In this document: positions 8,729 through 18,971 of the stretch, in pieces
Layout of the letters: each line of letters opens with the position of its first letter
Position numbering within the stretch: position 1 is the stretch's first letter
Source of the DNA: Marinomonas sp. UCMA 3892
Lineage (GTDB): Bacteria; Pseudomonadota; Gammaproteobacteria; Pseudomonadales; Marinomonadaceae
Direction of reading: 5' to 3'
Assembly: GCF_012726345.1 (NCBI RefSeq)
Contig: NZ_PTXN01000002.1
Coordinates: 62,001-126,000 of the forward strand
DNA: 64,000 nucleotides
Program-made: the position numbers and the translations under genes
Notes under the pieces: model-generated
What the model saw: only the letters and a program-made list of their open reading frames with translations
Told to the model about the DNA's origin: nothing
Database searches by the model: none

Positions 8729-9811
8729 TTACAACGCCAGAGTAAAAGTCCCCTCAGGAGTTACAGGTAAATACTTTTTATAAAAATCTAAATAGGCTTG
8801 TTCAGGATTCAAATCCGAGAACAAATCTGGGTACATGGCTTTTGCATAGAACTCAATCATTGCCGCATCAAAAATAGTACGACAAGCGCCATGATAAGCA
8901 CCGTATAAACGATTGTTCTTTACTGCCGCAATAGAGGACCAACCTAAGCGTTTTTTATAGCCTTCCAAACGTTTACGGGCCTCTGCTCTATCAACACCCT
9001 GCCCCATCAGCATGGAGTCAGGAGTTGCGCCTGTTTCATAACCCGTAATAACTATAACATCAGGGTTAGAGGCTATCACTTGCTCTGGATTCAATTTCCC
9101 CCACCATTCAACAAATGGCGCAGAGATATTATCGCCACCAGCCATAGTGGAAATCGCGCCCCACATATTTTTGCCGAAAGTAAAGCCAAGCTCTTGCACA
9201 CCAGAAGCGCCAAATTCAGTATAAACCTTAGGCACTGGCAAATTCGCATCAGCAAGACGCTTACCGATAGTTTCAACCGTTTTTCTATACTCAGCAGCAA
9301 TTTGAGCAGCACGTTTTTCTTGTCCTGTAATCACACCTATTAACTCAGTGCTTTTTATATGACGTTCTAAAGTTTGTGCGTTGTAATCTACCACAATGAT
9401 TTTTATGCCAGCATTTTCAAGACGCTCGATATCTGTACCTAACCCCTTATATTGCCAATCGGCCAACATTAAGACATCAGGATTCAAACTGATCACTTTT
9501 TCGACCGAAAAAGTCTGCGTATCTACTCGACCGATTGCTGGAATATCTTGTAATGATGGGCGATGTTTCACATACATTTCCCAATTAGCTGAACGAGCTT
9601 GCCAAATGTATTTAGACAGACCGACAACCTTGTCGTAGGCGGCTTCTGTACCAATTGCCATATAATCTTCAGGATAAAACCCGACAATGACTCGTTGCGC
9701 AGGCGCATTAAATGTAACTTCACGATCAAGGACATCTTTCACCGTAACTTGACCAGCCCAGCTTGCACTCACACAAAAAGTGAACAGAAGCATTACAAAC
9801 GACTTAACCAT
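8729..9811 (-). CDS. ABC transporter periplasmic binding protein, iron-siderophore/cobalamin type (TroA/FecB superfamily)
   Basis: 360 residues with a signal peptide (cleavage after S-W-A near residue 19). The sequence D-V-L-D-R-E-V-T-F-N-A-P-A-Q-R-V-I followed by S-L-N-P-D-V-L-M-L-A and I-A-S-N-P-D-V-I-V-I is the usual pattern of helical-backbone binding proteins for iron chelates, haem or corrinoids. AAGGTG precedes the ATG. A Fur-like site lies 34 nt upstream, so iron repression and an iron-chelate ligand are likely. No permease or ATPase gene is adjacent, which is unusual; it may serve a transporter elsewhere. Confidence 0.85.
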   Translation of the reverse strand: MVKSFVMLLFTFCVSASWAGQVTVKDVLDREVTFNAPAQRVIVGFYPEDYMAIGTEAAYDKVVGLSKYIWQARSANWEMYVKHRPSLQDIPAIGRVDTQTFSVEKVISLNPDVLMLADWQYKGLGTDIERLENAGIKIIVVDYNAQTLERHIKSTELIGVITGQEKRAAQIAAEYRKTVETIGKRLADANLPVPKVYTEFGASGVQELGFTFGKNMWGAISTMAGGDNISAPFVEWWGKLNPEQVIASNPDVIVITGYETGATPDSMLMGQGVDRAEARKRLEGYKKRLGWSSIAAVKNNRLYGAYHGACRTIFDAAMIEFYAKAMYPDLFSDLNPEQAYLDFYKKYLPVTPEGTFTLAL

Positions 9812-9841
9812 ACTTACACCTTAATTAGTAAACCTGTTAGT

Positions 9842-9860
9842 TATGATAATCGTTATCACT
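9842..9860 (-). promoter_or_regulatory. Fur-box-like operator upstream of the binding-protein gene
   Basis: GATAATCGTTATC at 9845-9857 matches two of the three hexamers of the classical Fur box (GATAAT-C-ATTATC) with one mismatch. It lies just upstream of a gene for an iron-chelate type binding protein. Confidence 0.6.
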
Positions 9861-9973
9861 ATATTTTAAAAACAAATTCTTAAGAATTTTCTCTTATAAG
9901 TCCAATGCATTAGTTAACAGATAAGTTGGCATCTATAGGAATCATTCAAAAAGCCTAAAAGACGAATAAAAAA

Positions 9974-9991
9974 GACCACTAAAAAGTGGCC
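9974..9991 (-). terminator. Rho-independent terminator of the chemoreceptor gene
   Basis: Read on the minus strand, GGCCAC pairs with GTGGTC around a 6-nt loop and is followed by six T residues. It lies 35 nt after the stop of the chemoreceptor gene. Confidence 0.75.
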
Positions 9992-10025
9992 TTTTATCAC
10001 TAACTATATATTCATAATTTTCGGT

Positions 10026-11993
10026 TTATTCTGTACGGAATCGAACAACCATCGAATGCAGTTCTTTACTCAACTGATCCTGTTTCTTACAAAGATCAGC
10101 AACATCCACAGATATGCTTGAAACACGATGCGCTGCATCACTAATAGCACCAATGTTTTCGTTTACACCCTCTGTTACCGCACGTTGTTCTTCAGCAGAA
10201 GCCGCCGTTTGCATCGTCATATCACGCATTTGCTTCACAACTTCTTCAATTTGTTCAAAGGAAATAAGCGCCTTATCTGACAGACTGATAGCATTTTCAG
10301 ATTCAGCTAAACTCGTCACCATAGACTCTGATGCTTGCTTGGTTCTACTAGCAAGCAGCCCCAAGATATTGCTAATTTGTTCAGTAGATTCTTGTGTACG
10401 CCCCGCAAGAGTTCGTACTTCGTCAGCAACAACAGCAAAACCTCGACCTTGTTCACCGGCGCGAGCCGCTTCAATCGCCGCGTTCAAGGCTAACAAATTA
10501 GTCTGCTCAGCAATTGCCTGTATAGTCGATAGAATCTGATTAATATTCGTGGTTTCTTTTTGCAACTCAGTAATGATTTGATTCGAATCTTTTAAACGAG
10601 CACCTAAACGATTAACACCTTCCGCACTACTTTTAAGAAGATTTTTACCCGCGATAGTAGTCTCTAAACCTTTCTCAGAAAACTGAGCAGAATTAGCGCA
10701 ACTTTCTGCCGCTTCATTAGACGCAATCAACATTTGCTGTCCAGCTTCTGCGATTAGCTCAATAGACTGCAATTGATCCGTTGCGGACTGCGCCACTTCA
10801 CTCGCTTTCGCTGAAGTTTCAGCGGCTATTTTATCGATCTGTATGCCTGAATGCTTAATACCAAGAATCAGTTTACGAGTCGATTCGATAAACTGATTAA
10901 ACCAGTTAGATAAAACACTTGTCTCATCGTTAGTTTTAATATCAATTTTGGAGGTTAAATCCCCTTCGCCTTCAGCAAGAATACGCAAATGATCAGAAAC
11001 AGACTCAATCGGGGTAATTAAACTTTTTGCCATGAAGTAAGCAACAAGACCAAAAACCACTAATAACAAGATACAAACAATGGCAGTAGTTTTTATTAAT
11101 TCAACGGTACTAGAGTAAATTTCGGCTGCTGGCATTAGACCAACAAACTTCCATTTTAAGTTAGGAGAGGTATAAACATCGGCGTAATAATCTGCACCAT
11201 CTAGTTTAAAGTTAATCAACCCAGAGGACGTTTGAGCAATTTTTTGATACGCATCACCCGTTACCTCACTGATTTTCTTAAAGTTATTATCTGTATGAAG
11301 CGCATCGACCAAAATAGTACCGGTATTTTCAATGACCATGATGCTGCCAGAATTACCAAGTTTTGTATTATTCGCCATCTCAGTTAGAGTTTTGATCGAA
11401 ACATCAACCGCAACGACACCACCGATAGCATTACCTTTTTTATAAGTCCGTACCGCTGAAACATAAACAGCATCATCAGCTGCCCAGTAATAGGCATCAC
11501 GTAAAGCAACCTTTCCAGGGGTTTCTATAGCTCTTGTATACCAAGCTCGTTGCTTAGGATGCCATTCAGCATATTCATAGGTTCCCGGCCATTCAACATA
11601 ACCGTCGCTTTCATCACCCATATAAACATAAACATAATTTGAGTTGTTTTTAGCAATCGCCTCAAACATGTTAAAAACATCTGCTTCATGACCGCCATTT
11701 TGTTCAGCAATTTTACTTGGTGCCTTTCCTTGAGCTTCAAAATAGGTTGTCAATGGTTTTGCATCGGGATCAGTAATAACGGCACTGTCCGCAATAAAGC
11801 CAACAACAGATTTAATATCACTCATAAATTGATCAAAGGATTGCTCAACAGCACCTAAGGTTTGTTCACTATTTTGTGAAAAGCTTTTCAATGCTTGATT
11901 CGATGCGAGATAGGCGGTAATTGAACTGACCACTAAGACGGGTAACACGGTGGCAATTGAAAAAGCAATCAACAACTTCGTTTTGATTTTCAT
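10026..11993 (-). CDS. Methyl-accepting chemotaxis protein with periplasmic dCache domain
   Basis: 655 residues from the ATG at 11991-11993 ([11 protein letters not shown]); an ATG-less 13-residue upstream extension is rejected. First membrane helix at about 8-30, periplasmic dCache domain about 35-285, second helix about 300-325, HAMP, then the methyl-accepting signalling domain with hairpin tip [19 protein letters not shown]. The sensor contains W-H-P-K-Q-R-A-W-Y and a later A-V-D-V, resembling the R-W-Y...D amine/amino-acid motif of dCache_1AA receptors, so an amino acid or amine ligand is possible. Its place beside the dimethylglycine cluster is suggestive only. Solitary gene with its own terminator. 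Confidence 0.92.
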   Translation of the reverse strand: MKIKTKLLIAFSIATVLPVLVVSSITAYLASNQALKSFSQNSEQTLGAVEQSFDQFMSDIKSVVGFIADSAVITDPDAKPLTTYFEAQGKAPSKIAEQNGGHEADVFNMFEAIAKNNSNYVYVYMGDESDGYVEWPGTYEYAEWHPKQRAWYTRAIETPGKVALRDAYYWAADDAVYVSAVRTYKKGNAIGGVVAVDVSIKTLTEMANNTKLGNSGSIMVIENTGTILVDALHTDNNFKKISEVTGDAYQKIAQTSSGLINFKLDGADYYADVYTSPNLKWKFVGLMPAAEIYSSTVELIKTTAIVCILLLVVFGLVAYFMAKSLITPIESVSDHLRILAEGEGDLTSKIDIKTNDETSVLSNWFNQFIESTRKLILGIKHSGIQIDKIAAETSAKASEVAQSATDQLQSIELIAEAGQQMLIASNEAAESCANSAQFSEKGLETTIAGKNLLKSSAEGVNRLGARLKDSNQIITELQKETTNINQILSTIQAIAEQTNLLALNAAIEAARAGEQGRGFAVVADEVRTLAGRTQESTEQISNILGLLASRTKQASESMVTSLAESENAISLSDKALISFEQIEEVVKQMRDMTMQTAASAEEQRAVTEGVNENIGAISDAAHRVSSISVDVADLCKKQDQLSKELHSMVVRFRTE

Positions 11994-12407
11994 AGAATTT
12001 ACCCAAATATTATAATAGCCATATGGAGCCAAGAAGGAATTTTTATAAATTCACCAGCTGGTCATCAACATTAACTTATATATTGAAAATGATTATTAAC
12101 AACCCAAAATATCATCATTAATGACATTATTAAAAAGCCTTAACGAAATATTTTTATTTCCTTACCACTACTTTATTATCCATATAGCTAGATAAAGTAC
12201 TGCATAAGAAGCGTATAAACCATAGCAAGTTTCAAAACGTAACAATTATGGAAAGAATACAGCGTAAGTCTAATTTAAAGAGATTAAACTCATGAAGAAT
12301 ACGGGAAATGAAAATCTCATTATGAAGTAATACAACTTAGACAAGCTTATTACTTCATAACTGAGATTTATTGATAGACATGAAGCTTATATTTCAAAAA
12401 GCCAATG
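11994..12407. other. Intergenic region without a gene (414 bp)
   Basis: AT-rich spacer between the chemoreceptor start and the end of the demethylase cluster. It must hold the chemoreceptor promoter. GAAAATGATTATTAAC near 12085 vaguely resembles half a Fur site but is not convincing. The only strong structure is the long hairpin at 12312-12369. Confidence 0.6.
12312..12369 (-). terminator. Long hairpin ending the dgc/etf cluster
   Basis: A 21-bp stem with one bulged base: 12320-12332 pairs with 12348-12360, and 12312-12319 with 12362-12369, leaving a 15-nt loop. It sits 39 nt after the last minus-strand gene. On the minus strand it is followed by TTTTC only, so it may act mainly as a 3' stabiliser. 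Confidence 0.6.
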
Positions 12408-12638
12408 TTAACTGAACGCAGCCATAACTGTAGAAACTTCGGGCAAAACAGTTGTGTTGTCCTTTTGCATTTCAATACAAAGGTCTTTTACGAACGGAGT
12501 TTGCTCAGGATACGCCTGCAACCAAGACAACACAGCAGACTGTACTTGTGCCAAACTTTGCTCTTGAGTAACAGGCGCTCCAAGCGCGATGAGTCTTTCT
12601 TTAAAATCGACTTCGTCGACCAAATCTACAATCATCAT
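12408..12638 (-). CDS. Small conserved-looking protein at the end of the dgcAB-etfAB cluster
   Basis: 76 residues, acidic to neutral, mostly helical by pattern (V-D-F-K-E-R-L-I-A-L-G... and Q-A-Y-P-E-Q-T-P-F-V-K-D-L). No signal peptide or metal motif. It begins with two consecutive ATGs and only a weak AGG upstream. It follows etfB by 74 nt on the same strand, so it is probably co-transcribed with the dimethylglycine demethylase genes. I do not recognise a family; a small accessory or assembly factor would be a guess. Confidence 0.6.
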   Translation of the reverse strand: MMIVDLVDEVDFKERLIALGAPVTQEQSLAQVQSAVLSWLQAYPEQTPFVKDLCIEMQKDNTTVLPEVSTVMAAFS

Positions 12639-12712
12639 ATTGCATACCTATAAACAAACAATTTGTTCTATCAACAACCAATGGGACATATAGCTTATAC
12701 CTAAACGAGTAC

Positions 12713-13489
12713 TTAGCGAACCACTTTTTCTTCTAATAAAAGATCAAAAATAGCTTGCGCTTTTTCAGCCGCTGTTTCGTCTTTCATTACTTTACCGCCA
12801 CCACCAACAGGTTTTGCTGTTGCTGCCTTCATACGATCTGCAGCCGTTTTTGCTTTTACCACCTTGATGCGCTTAGGACGAGGTTTAGCGGCGCTGATTT
12901 GCCAGTGACTCGCGGCTTCATCAACTACGCTCGCTACATCCAATACTTTCAGTTGCGCTCTCAAGCCTGGTCCAAAAGCACTTTGTCGCGCTTCTTGGGC
13001 GGCATTATCGACACTTGCAATAAATGGTAGCTTTACCTTCACTGCTCGACGCTGACCACGCGGCAAAGCCAATAAAACTTCCGCTTCACCACCCTGAATA
13101 CTGATAATATCAGCCACTCTTGGTACTAAAGGCCAACCCAATTGCTCAGCCAACAGATATGGCAACATACCAGACGACTCACCACCTTCGGCACGAACAC
13201 CAGTTAAAACCACATCAAACTTATTTTCGTGCAAAAATGTTGTCAATACAGACAATGCATCACAATTACTCTCTTGCTCAAGCACTGTCAGAGAAGACAA
13301 CCCCATACCAGCGTACTGACGCAGCACTGGCTCTTGAGCATTACCAGCATGAACCACTTTCAGCTCGTTACTCGCCAATTTAAGGCCCAACTCTACAGCT
13401 CGACCATCTTGTTCTGCTCGACGAGCACGACCGGATTGAGGATGACGTCCAACAGACACTAATGAAACAACTTTGACATTAGGCAGCAT
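12713..13489 (-). CDS. etfB: Electron transfer flavoprotein beta subunit, dimethylglycine cluster
   Basis: 258 residues. Family features are the N-terminal V-S-V-G-R-H-P-Q-S-G-R and the A-E-G-G-E-S-S-G-M-L-P-Y-L-L-A stretch near residue 108 with following P-R-G-Q-R-R-A-V-K-V-K-L-P. I start at ATG 13489, which has GGAG nearby and overlaps the etfA end by 11 nt; a 15-residue upstream extension is unlikely. A lysine- and alanine-rich segment near 205-240 is longer than in housekeeping EtfB. With EtfA it should carry electrons from DgcA/DgcB toward the respiratory chain; the gene order matches the Pseudomonas dgc locus. Confidence 0.87.
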   Translation of the reverse strand: MLPNVKVVSLVSVGRHPQSGRARRAEQDGRAVELGLKLASNELKVVHAGNAQEPVLRQYAGMGLSSLTVLEQESNCDALSVLTTFLHENKFDVVLTGVRAEGGESSGMLPYLLAEQLGWPLVPRVADIISIQGGEAEVLLALPRGQRRAVKVKLPFIASVDNAAQEARQSAFGPGLRAQLKVLDVASVVDEAASHWQISAAKPRPKRIKVVKAKTAADRMKAATAKPVGGGGKVMKDETAAEKAQAIFDLLLEEKVVR

Positions 13490-14753
13490 CACTCTTCTCC
13501 TCTTGATTTTTAGATAATGAATGCTCTTGAGCAAGTCTAGTCAGCTCTGCCAATATCTCTTCGCTATCAGCAATAACAGCCAAATCAGCTCGTTTCACCA
13601 TGTCACAGCCTGCATCGGTATTAATAGCAATTACCTTGTCACATTGACCAATACCTTGCATATGCTGAATCGCACCAGAAATACCAACAGCAAGGTAAAC
13701 CCTAGCAGTAACCCAAGTTCCCGATGCTCCCACTTGGCGCTCACGCGGCATAAAGCCATCGTCCACCGCAACACGACTTGCACCTTCAGTGGCACCAAGT
13801 GCCGCTGCAGTCGAGTGGAACTGATCCCAATTATGAATACCGTTACCCGCTGACAAAATGAACTCAGCTTCAGCCAATGGCACCGCATTTGAATCAACAG
13901 CAATTAACCCTTTATCAATAACATTAGGCGATACTTGCTTGATGCTATCAACAGAGATTGGCAATACCTGATGACGTGTTTCATCTATAGCATCACCACA
14001 TTCTTCCAACAAAGTTAAAATACGCGGTGTATCACGCAAAATATCATGACTTGCAGACGCTCCTCGGCACACGGTTTGCTCAGCATTTACTTGCCAAGCT
14101 TGAGCGGCAAGACGCTCGCCCAAACGCGCGGATAAACGACAAGCCAAATCTGTTCCACCGTGAACACTGTCAGGAAACAACCAATGAACAGGTTTATATT
14201 GAGCCTCTATTTCCTGCAACGCAGTTAACCTAGCTTCAGGTGCAAAGCCGTCATATTCATCACCTTCAAGATGAATAAGGCGATCTACACCAGCTAAATC
14301 ACATTGTGTTTCTTTATTTTCACCAAAGCACACCAGAGTTACTGCACCATTTTGCTTAGCAACCAGTTTATGCGCCAAGCCAAGAATATCTTTATCATGG
14401 CCAGTCAAACGACCGCCCACCATATCCGCCACGACCATAATATAAAAATCTGGATTCTCGACGATATGCAAAGGCAACAATACTTCTTTTGCTTCATTTG
14501 AGCGTTTTTTACCACCAATGGCAGCAGAAGATATGTTCGCCCTATCGATACGCTTAATACCATTTGGACCAATAAAACCAATTACATGAGGATTCTTGCG
14601 CAATAATCCAGATGGTCCTCGCACTTCAGCACTTCCTGCTTGCATCATCTCGCCGTGCAAAGGATGCAAACGGTTACGCGCTATCCATTCAGCTCTTGGG
14701 TCTCGTCGAAACAGGTTGTCTAAAGAGCTATCGTTTGATGATAAATGACTCAT
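13479..14753 (-). CDS. etfA: Electron transfer flavoprotein alpha subunit, dimethylglycine cluster
   Basis: 424 residues, longer than housekeeping EtfA (about 310) because of an about 80-residue N-terminal extension. The C-terminal FAD domain is intact: R-Q-V-G-A-S-G-T-W-V, G-I-S-G-A-I-Q-H and I-N-T-D-A-G-C-D-M with trailing A-D-L-A-V-I-A-D. Forms a heterodimer with EtfB to accept electrons from dimethylglycine demethylase. Its ATG shares one base with the dgcB stop (TGATG), indicating translational coupling. Substrate link inferred from position in the cluster. Confidence 0.9.
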   Translation of the reverse strand: MSHLSSNDSSLDNLFRRDPRAEWIARNRLHPLHGEMMQAGSAEVRGPSGLLRKNPHVIGFIGPNGIKRIDRANISSAAIGGKKRSNEAKEVLLPLHIVENPDFYIMVVADMVGGRLTGHDKDILGLAHKLVAKQNGAVTLVCFGENKETQCDLAGVDRLIHLEGDEYDGFAPEARLTALQEIEAQYKPVHWLFPDSVHGGTDLACRLSARLGERLAAQAWQVNAEQTVCRGASASHDILRDTPRILTLLEECGDAIDETRHQVLPISVDSIKQVSPNVIDKGLIAVDSNAVPLAEAEFILSAGNGIHNWDQFHSTAAALGATEGASRVAVDDGFMPRERQVGASGTWVTARVYLAVGISGAIQHMQGIGQCDKVIAINTDAGCDMVKRADLAVIADSEEILAELTRLAQEHSLSKNQEEKSDAA

Positions 14754-16678
14754 CAGTGTGCCTCCTCAATTAGCTGCCCCGCTAGAATTTCAGCGATGTC
14801 TTTTACGACTGGTCTAGGCTCTACAACCCCTTCCAGCATAGCAGTACATTGTTGGCAACCTACAGCGACCATATTCGCACCCGTACTCGTAACATCTTCC
14901 ATACGCATATCAGCAATACGACGCTCGCCTGGAATATCGGTAATTGGTGCACCGCCACCACCGCCACAACAACGTGAGCGATAACGAGAGCGTTCCATTT
15001 CGGCTACTTCAATGCCTAAGCTAGCAAGCAATTCTCGTGGCGCTTCGTATTCACCATTGTAGCGACCAAGATAACAAGGATCATGGTACGTTACCTTGCT
15101 GCCTTGAAGAGGTTTTAAGTTAAAACGATCTTCTTTTATCAAGCGATTCAAGAATGTCGTATGGTGTAATACCTCGACCCCCTTCAGAGCATCTGAGCCA
15201 AAGTCACCGTATTCATTTTTCAGACAATGGAACGCATGTGGATCTGTCGTCACAATTGTCTTGAAGTTATATTTCGATAACGTTGCTAAATTACGTTTCG
15301 CCAAACTTTGGAAAGCCGCATCATCACCCAAACGACGAGCAACATCACCGCTATCAAGTTCTTCATCGCCTAAGATGGCTACATCCACATTGGCAGCTTT
15401 AAGTAACTTAACAAAAGAACGTAGAATCCGCTGACTGCGCATATCAAAGGCACCATCAGAGACCCAAAACAACACATCAGCCTGCTTAACATCTTTCATG
15501 ACATTTAAGTTCTGATCTGCTGCCCAGTGAGTACGACTCGCTGGTGAATAACCATTTGGATTATCTGTGGCAATAATATTTTCGAGTACTTGCGCGCCCT
15601 TATTCGGTGTTTCACCTTTTTCTAGCGTCAAGAAACGGCGCATATCGACAATAGCATCAACATGTTCGATCATCATCGGGCATTCTTCTACGCAAGCACG
15701 ACATGTTGTACATGACCAAAGCGTATCAGGGTTCACCAAACCATTAGTAATAATTTGATTTGGTGCGCCTTTAGCATTACCTACTTCAACGCCTGGGTAA
15801 GGACTACCAGCGTACTTTTCATCTGTGCCGCCCGCAAAACCCACTACCATATCTTGAATAAGCTTTTTAGGGTTCAATGGCTGACCCGCTGCGAAAGCAG
15901 GGCAAACAGCTTCACAACGACCACATTGTACGCAGGCATCAAAACCTAATAATTGATTCCATTTGAAATCAGTTGGTTTCGCTACACCATGCACTTCTTT
16001 GACACTCACCCCATCACCAAAGTCGACTGGCTTTAAGCCCGTTGAACGACCACCGCCAAAACGTTCAGAGCGACGGTGAAAAGCAAGGTGCAATGCTCCT
16101 GCGAAAGCATGCTTCATTGGTCCGCCCCATGTCATGCCAAATAGCATTTCACTGAGGCTCATTAAAATTAGAACAGACAATACAAGTGTAAGTACCCAAC
16201 CACCCGTTCCTTCAGGAAGAATTCCTGCAGCAGGTAAAGTCAGTACAAAAAAGGTAATCGAAAACGTCAGCAAGCTTTTTGGCAAACGCATCCACGGACC
16301 TTTGGAAAGGCGTGAAGGTGGATTCAAACGACGCTTGGCTACGAATAGAGCGCCACAAAACATCATCACCAAAGCACCTAATAACGCCCAAGCAAGAATT
16401 TCACTTTTAACGCCAAATAAGTGAATAAACAGCACTAGTACCATAGCTAAGACAAAACCGCCGCCTGTTGCTACGTGAGTACGAGACATATATTTATCAC
16501 GCTCTACCACATGGTGAAGATCGTGCAGATAGCGCTTTGGCATCGCCAGCAAACCAGCTAGAAAATCTACTTTTTCAGCCTGTCCTGCACGCCATAGATT
16601 AATACGACGAACCGCACCAATTGCTGCAAGCGCAAGCAAAACACCAATCAAAGTTGGAGGTAACCAATCAAGAATCAT
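14753..16678 (-). CDS. dgcB: Dimethylglycine demethylase subunit DgcB, membrane-associated iron-sulfur protein
   Basis: 641 residues. Several transmembrane helices in the first about 190 residues (DUF3483-type region), then two ferredoxin-type clusters: C-V-Q-C-G-R-C-E-A-V-C-P near residue 251 and C-T-T-C-R-A-C-V-E-E-C-P near 330, then a CCG domain with R-C-C-G-G-G-G-G-A-P near 570. It probably passes electrons from DgcA flavin to the ETF or quinone pool at the inner membrane. The set and order dgcA-dgcB-etfA-etfB equals the known Pseudomonas dimethylglycine catabolic locus. Confidence 0.92.
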   Translation of the reverse strand: MILDWLPPTLIGVLLALAAIGAVRRINLWRAGQAEKVDFLAGLLAMPKRYLHDLHHVVERDKYMSRTHVATGGGFVLAMVLVLFIHLFGVKSEILAWALLGALVMMFCGALFVAKRRLNPPSRLSKGPWMRLPKSLLTFSITFFVLTLPAAGILPEGTGGWVLTLVLSVLILMSLSEMLFGMTWGGPMKHAFAGALHLAFHRRSERFGGGRSTGLKPVDFGDGVSVKEVHGVAKPTDFKWNQLLGFDACVQCGRCEAVCPAFAAGQPLNPKKLIQDMVVGFAGGTDEKYAGSPYPGVEVGNAKGAPNQIITNGLVNPDTLWSCTTCRACVEECPMMIEHVDAIVDMRRFLTLEKGETPNKGAQVLENIIATDNPNGYSPASRTHWAADQNLNVMKDVKQADVLFWVSDGAFDMRSQRILRSFVKLLKAANVDVAILGDEELDSGDVARRLGDDAAFQSLAKRNLATLSKYNFKTIVTTDPHAFHCLKNEYGDFGSDALKGVEVLHHTTFLNRLIKEDRFNLKPLQGSKVTYHDPCYLGRYNGEYEAPRELLASLGIEVAEMERSRYRSRCCGGGGGAPITDIPGERRIADMRMEDVTSTGANMVAVGCQQCTAMLEGVVEPRPVVKDIAEILAGQLIEEAH

Positions 16679-16860
16679 GATGAGTCCTCATCATTATAAA
16701 TACATAAGGCACATAACAATATTTACAAATATATGCATTAGCGATTTCATGAGCGACATAGAGACAAGGTAAAAATGAACAAGAAAGCACAACTTAACGC
16801 TATAAATAGGCATTTCAAGTTCATTTTTAACAATGTATTTACATGCTCAGTAATCGTTCC

Positions 16861-18927
16861 CTACAAATCTTTGCAAAGGCGAAGGGCATCATACATGGCC
16901 GCATGAACGTTACGCTGAGACACACAGTCTCCCAAACGCCACAAGATCATGCCTTCATCAGATCCACCCGCAAGCACAGGTTGAGGCTTGATATCAAACA
17001 AGGCTTCGTTATCAATTTGACCTTTATTGCGTGAGCTTGGTTTTAACGCGTAATACAATTCCTCGTTTGGACGAATACCGTTTTCAATCACTACTTGATC
17101 TATAACGCGCTCTTCTTTCTGCGCGGTATACTCATTCTCAAGCACTGCTACCATGCTATTGCCTTCACGATACACTTTGTCTAGTAGCATATCGGATGTC
17201 ATGATCACTTCTCGCTGATACAAAGAACGATAATAAGGTGGGAACGTTGTTCCACCCACACCGACGCCCGGTTTAATATCGTCAGTTACCAACTCCACTA
17301 AACAACCTTTAGAAGCTAAATAGTCAGCTACTGACATGCCAGAGAATTCACAAATTGTGTCGTAAACCAAAACATTTTTACCGGGTTCTACAGCTCCACT
17401 CAGAATATCCCAAGAAGAAACAACCAAACCTTCCGCTGCGCCCCACTCCTCGTTCTGATCGATAAATGGACGCCCACCAGTTGCCAAAATACATACATCT
17501 GGGTTGAACTCTTTAACCATCTCTTCGTTAGCTGCCGTATTTAAACGCACATCTACACCCAAGCGCTCCAATTCCATAACCAACCAACGAGTAATACCCG
17601 CTATTTGATCACGTTGAGGTGCTTTGGCAGCAATCACTAGCTGGCCACCTAGTTCTGCGGCTTTCTCAATCAAGGTCACTTTATGACCGCGTTCAGCAGC
17701 AACACGAGCCGCTTCTAATCCACCAGGACCACCACCAACAACAAGTACATTACGAATAACACCTGTGGTTTTTTCAATAATGTGAGGCAAGCCCATGTAT
17801 TCACGAGATGTCGCTGCGTTCTGAATACACAACACATCCAAGCCTTGGTACTGACGGTCGATACAATAGTTTGCACCTACACATTGACGAATCTGATCAA
17901 CCTGATCCATCTTGATTTTGGCAATAAAATGCGGGTCAGCCATGTGAGCACGAGTCATGCCGACAAAATCTACATAACCTGCTTCAATAATACGTTTAGC
18001 CTGGTTTGGATCTTTAATGTTTTGTGCGTGAATAACCGGCACTTTAACTACTTCTTTGATACCCGCAGCCAAATACAAGAAAGGCTCAGGCGGATAGCTC
18101 ATGTTCGGAATAACGTTAGCCAAGGTATTGTGAGTATCACAACCAGAACCAACCACACCAAAGTAATCCACCATGCCAGTCGCATCGTAGTATTGAGCAA
18201 TTTTCTTCATTTCTTCGTGGCCCAAGCCATCAGGATGAAATTCGTCACCCGTGATACGCATGCCCACAACAAAATCAGGTCCCACTTCAGCACGGACAGC
18301 CTTTAATACTTCCATACCAAATTTCATGCGACCTTCAAACGTTCCGCCCCATTCGTCAGTACGTTTGTTTACTCGTGGCGACCAAAACTGATCAATCATA
18401 TGCTGGTGAACTGCAGAAAGTTCCACACCATCCAAACCACCTTCTTTCGCACGACGCGCAGCTTTAGCAAAGTCGCCGATAATGCGCCACATTTCTTCTA
18501 CTTCAATGGTTTTACACGTTGCACGGTGAACAGGCTCACGAATACCGGAAGGAGACATTAGGTTAGGCCAGTTTTCACCATCCCAACGAGAACGACGGCC
18601 CATGTGAGAAATTTGAATCATGATCTTGCCGCCATGCTTATGAACCGCATCGGCAAGATTTTGGAAATGGGGAATAATACGATCAGTTGATAGGTTAACC
18701 GAACTCCACCAGCTTTGTGGACTATCGATAGACACTACACTGGAACCACCACAAATACACAAGCCACATCCGCCTTTGGCTTTTTCTTCGTAATATTTTA
18801 CATAGCGGTCTGTTGTCATGCCGCCATCAGTGGCATACACCTCAGCGTGAGCCGTACTGACGATACGATTGCGGATAGTTAATTTATTAATATTTAGTGG
18901 CTCGAACAACGCATCATATTGGGACAT
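16861..18927 (-). CDS. dgcA: Dimethylglycine demethylase subunit DgcA, NADH:flavin oxidoreductase type
   Basis: 688 residues. N-terminal old-yellow-enzyme TIM barrel (F-E-P-L-N-I-N-K-L-T-I-R-N-R-I start, substrate region S-A-V-H-Q-H-M-I-D-Q-F-W), a cysteine cluster (C-V-G-A-N-Y-C-I-D and later C) near 345-370 suited to a 4Fe-4S centre, then an FAD/NAD Rossmann unit V-V-G-G-G-P-G-G-L-E-A-A near 395. This architecture is that of dimethylamine/trimethylamine dehydrogenase relatives, including DgcA, which converts dimethylglycine to sarcosine and formaldehyde. 182 nt separate it from dgcB. Assignment relies on fold plus cluster order. Confidence 0.92.
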   Translation of the reverse strand: MSQYDALFEPLNINKLTIRNRIVSTAHAEVYATDGGMTTDRYVKYYEEKAKGGCGLCICGGSSVVSIDSPQSWWSSVNLSTDRIIPHFQNLADAVHKHGGKIMIQISHMGRRSRWDGENWPNLMSPSGIREPVHRATCKTIEVEEMWRIIGDFAKAARRAKEGGLDGVELSAVHQHMIDQFWSPRVNKRTDEWGGTFEGRMKFGMEVLKAVRAEVGPDFVVGMRITGDEFHPDGLGHEEMKKIAQYYDATGMVDYFGVVGSGCDTHNTLANVIPNMSYPPEPFLYLAAGIKEVVKVPVIHAQNIKDPNQAKRIIEAGYVDFVGMTRAHMADPHFIAKIKMDQVDQIRQCVGANYCIDRQYQGLDVLCIQNAATSREYMGLPHIIEKTTGVIRNVLVVGGGPGGLEAARVAAERGHKVTLIEKAAELGGQLVIAAKAPQRDQIAGITRWLVMELERLGVDVRLNTAANEEMVKEFNPDVCILATGGRPFIDQNEEWGAAEGLVVSSWDILSGAVEPGKNVLVYDTICEFSGMSVADYLASKGCLVELVTDDIKPGVGVGGTTFPPYYRSLYQREVIMTSDMLLDKVYREGNSMVAVLENEYTAQKEERVIDQVVIENGIRPNEELYYALKPSSRNKGQIDNEALFDIKPQPVLAGGSDEGMILWRLGDCVSQRNVHAAMYDALRLCKDL

Positions 18928-18971
18928 AACATCCTGCCTTCTTGGAAACGACGTTTAACTTTTACTGTTGT

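Noticed and set aside
12079..12100. Fur site before the dCache chemoreceptor gene
   Set aside because: Only one half matches the consensus; no iron connection for this gene.
17782..18306. 174-residue plus-strand frame inside dgcA
   Set aside because: Antisense to a well-supported gene, histidine/threonine-rich shadow composition, no ribosome site.
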